This document shows positions 12,660-13,575 of a stretch of 13,575 nt of DNA, one piece after another. Position 1 is the first letter of the stretch, and each line of letters opens with the position of its first letter. Both the position numbers and the translations under genes were made by a program. The notes under the pieces were generated by a model. The model was not told the DNA's origin and did not search any database. It was given only the letters and a program-made list of their open reading frames with translations. Origin of the DNA: Propionibacteriaceae bacterium (GTDB lineage: Bacteria > Actinomycetota > Actinomycetes > Propionibacteriales > Propionibacteriaceae); contig JAUMYR010000056.1 of assembly GCA_030528545.1 (NCBI GenBank), forward strand, positions 2,590 through 16,164, read 5' to 3'.

Positions 12660-13575
12660 ATGATCCAGCTACGAGTGCCTCCGAAGGTGAACCTCTCCCC
12701 CGTCTCAGCAGGAGCCCCGGGGGAAGCCTCCGCGGGTGCCTTCCTGATGTGGTTCCTGTGGCAACAGCGGGCCTATGTGGGCCTGGGTTTCCTCGTCGGT
12801 CTGCTGTGGGCCGTGCCGGGAGCGCTCAGCCCCTACCTGCTCGGCCGGGTGATCGACGAGGGGGTCGTGCCGGGGGCCTGGGACGCGACGCTCGCCTGGG
12901 GAGGCCTGCTGACGGTCTTGGTCCTGATCGGGGTGGCTGGTGGAATCCTGCTGCACACGGTCGAGGTCTTGGGGTGGATTCAGGCTAGATATCGCACGAT
13001 GGTGCTCTTTGGGGCCGTCAGCAGCCAGCTCGGCCACGTGCAGCAGCGCCGCACCCCCACCGGAGAGGCCCTGAGCGTGGCCAGCAGCGACGCCAACACC
13101 TTCGGCCGGTTCTGCGGCCTGTTCACTAGTGCTGGCACCGCTGCGGTGGCCTTCGTGGTGGTCACCCTGATCGTGCTGAACGAATCGGTCGTCCTGGGTG
13201 TCGCGGTGCTGGTCATGACGCCATTGATCGTGGCCCTCACCGGGCCGCTGATGAGGCCGCTGCACGCGGCCACGGCCGTGGAGCGGTCGCGGTCGTCCCG
13301 CCTGACGGGCATGGCCACCGATATCGTCGCCGGGCTGCGGATCCTGCGCGGCATTGGGGGCGAACGCACCTTTGGCGGTAATTACGCGGCCCAGTCGCAG
13401 CTGCTGCGGGCGGCGTCGGTGAAGGCCGGGGTTTGGCGTGCCGGGGTGGAGTCGCTGAGCGGATTCCTGACCGGGGTGCTGCTGGTCGTGCTGACCTATC
13501 TCGGTGCGACCGAGCTGATTACCGGACGCCTGAGCGTGGGCCAGCTGGTGGCCTTCTTCGGCTATGCGGTGTTCC
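12660..13575 (+). CDS. ABC transporter, permease half of a permease-ATPase fusion (3' end outside window)
   Basis: The frame stays open from the ATG at 12660 to the window edge, 305 full codons. The N-terminal ~30 residues are polar, followed by an ABC type-1 exporter transmembrane domain: FLWQQRAYVGLGFLVGLLW leading to SPYLLGRVIDEG (57-68), further helices at about 80-100, 160-195 and 262-282, the cytoplasmic coupling segment SRLTGMATDIVAGLRILRG, and GRLSVGQLVAFFGYAVF at the edge, typical just before the last helix. The nucleotide-binding domain should follow outside the window. Family members export drugs, lipids or peptides, or import siderophores; the substrate cannot be told. It is divergent from the WhiB-like regulator. 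Confidence 0.85.
   Translation, partial: MIQLRVPPKVNLSPVSAGAPGEASAGAFLMWFLWQQRAYVGLGFLVGLLWAVPGALSPYLLGRVIDEGVVPGAWDATLAWGGLLTVLVLIGVAGGILLHTVEVLGWIQARYRTMVLFGAVSSQLGHVQQRRTPTGEALSVASSDANTFGRFCGLFTSAGTAAVAFVVVTLIVLNESVVLGVAVLVMTPLIVALTGPLMRPLHAATAVERSRSSRLTGMATDIVAGLRILRGIGGERTFGGNYAAQSQLLRAASVKAGVWRAGVESLSGFLTGVLLVVLTYLGATELITGRLSVGQLVAFFGYAVF

Overview
The window is a high-GC actinobacterial chromosome segment. Evidence includes the WhiB-type iron-sulfur regulator, the DciA (DUF721) gene overlapping recF, a DUF3817 membrane protein, the actinobacterial RecF signature, GTG/TTG starts and apparently leaderless promoters. Gene content and protein style suggest Propionibacteriales, but this is an inference. 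No rRNA, tRNA, IS element or CRISPR array was recognised.

Layout. (1) 1-735 has no convincing gene. It holds imperfect ~74-nt tandem repeats (114-299) followed by a cluster of long inverted repeats built on the hexamer CCTAGC/GCTAGG (334-558), possibly a structured RNA or a multi-site protein-binding region. (2) A DUF3817 membrane protein (+) converges on a minus-strand run: PLP aminotransferase, D-Ala-D-Ala ligase and a SURF1-like protein, tightly packed or overlapping, so probably one operon. (3) The thioredoxin pair is on the minus strand, but trxB and trxA are separated by a small toxin-antitoxin-like pair: a ribbon-helix-helix antitoxin and a Doc/Fic-like protein whose catalytic motif is eroded. 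Stem-loop terminators follow trxB and trxA. (4) A SorC-family sugar-type regulator (-) is divergent from glpF-glpK (+). The 333-nt gap carries a good promoter, CGTGCA repeats around it, and four consecutive hairpins in the glpF leader. (5) A strong terminator ends glpFK; recF-dciA follow (+), away from their usual dnaN and gyrB neighbours. (6) A WhiB-like protein with an added C-terminal helix-turn-helix (-) is divergent from an ABC exporter gene that runs off the right edge.

How the genes work together. TrxB/TrxA form the disulfide-reducing system. GlpF imports glycerol and GlpK traps it as glycerol 3-phosphate, probably under the adjacent SorC-type regulator. Ddl makes the D-Ala-D-Ala dipeptide for peptidoglycan. 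RecF acts in recombinational repair and DciA in replicative helicase loading. The most interesting items are the glpF leader and operator, the eroded Doc module with its clear operator between trxB and trxA, the WhiB-HTH fusion, and the inverted-repeat region at the left end.
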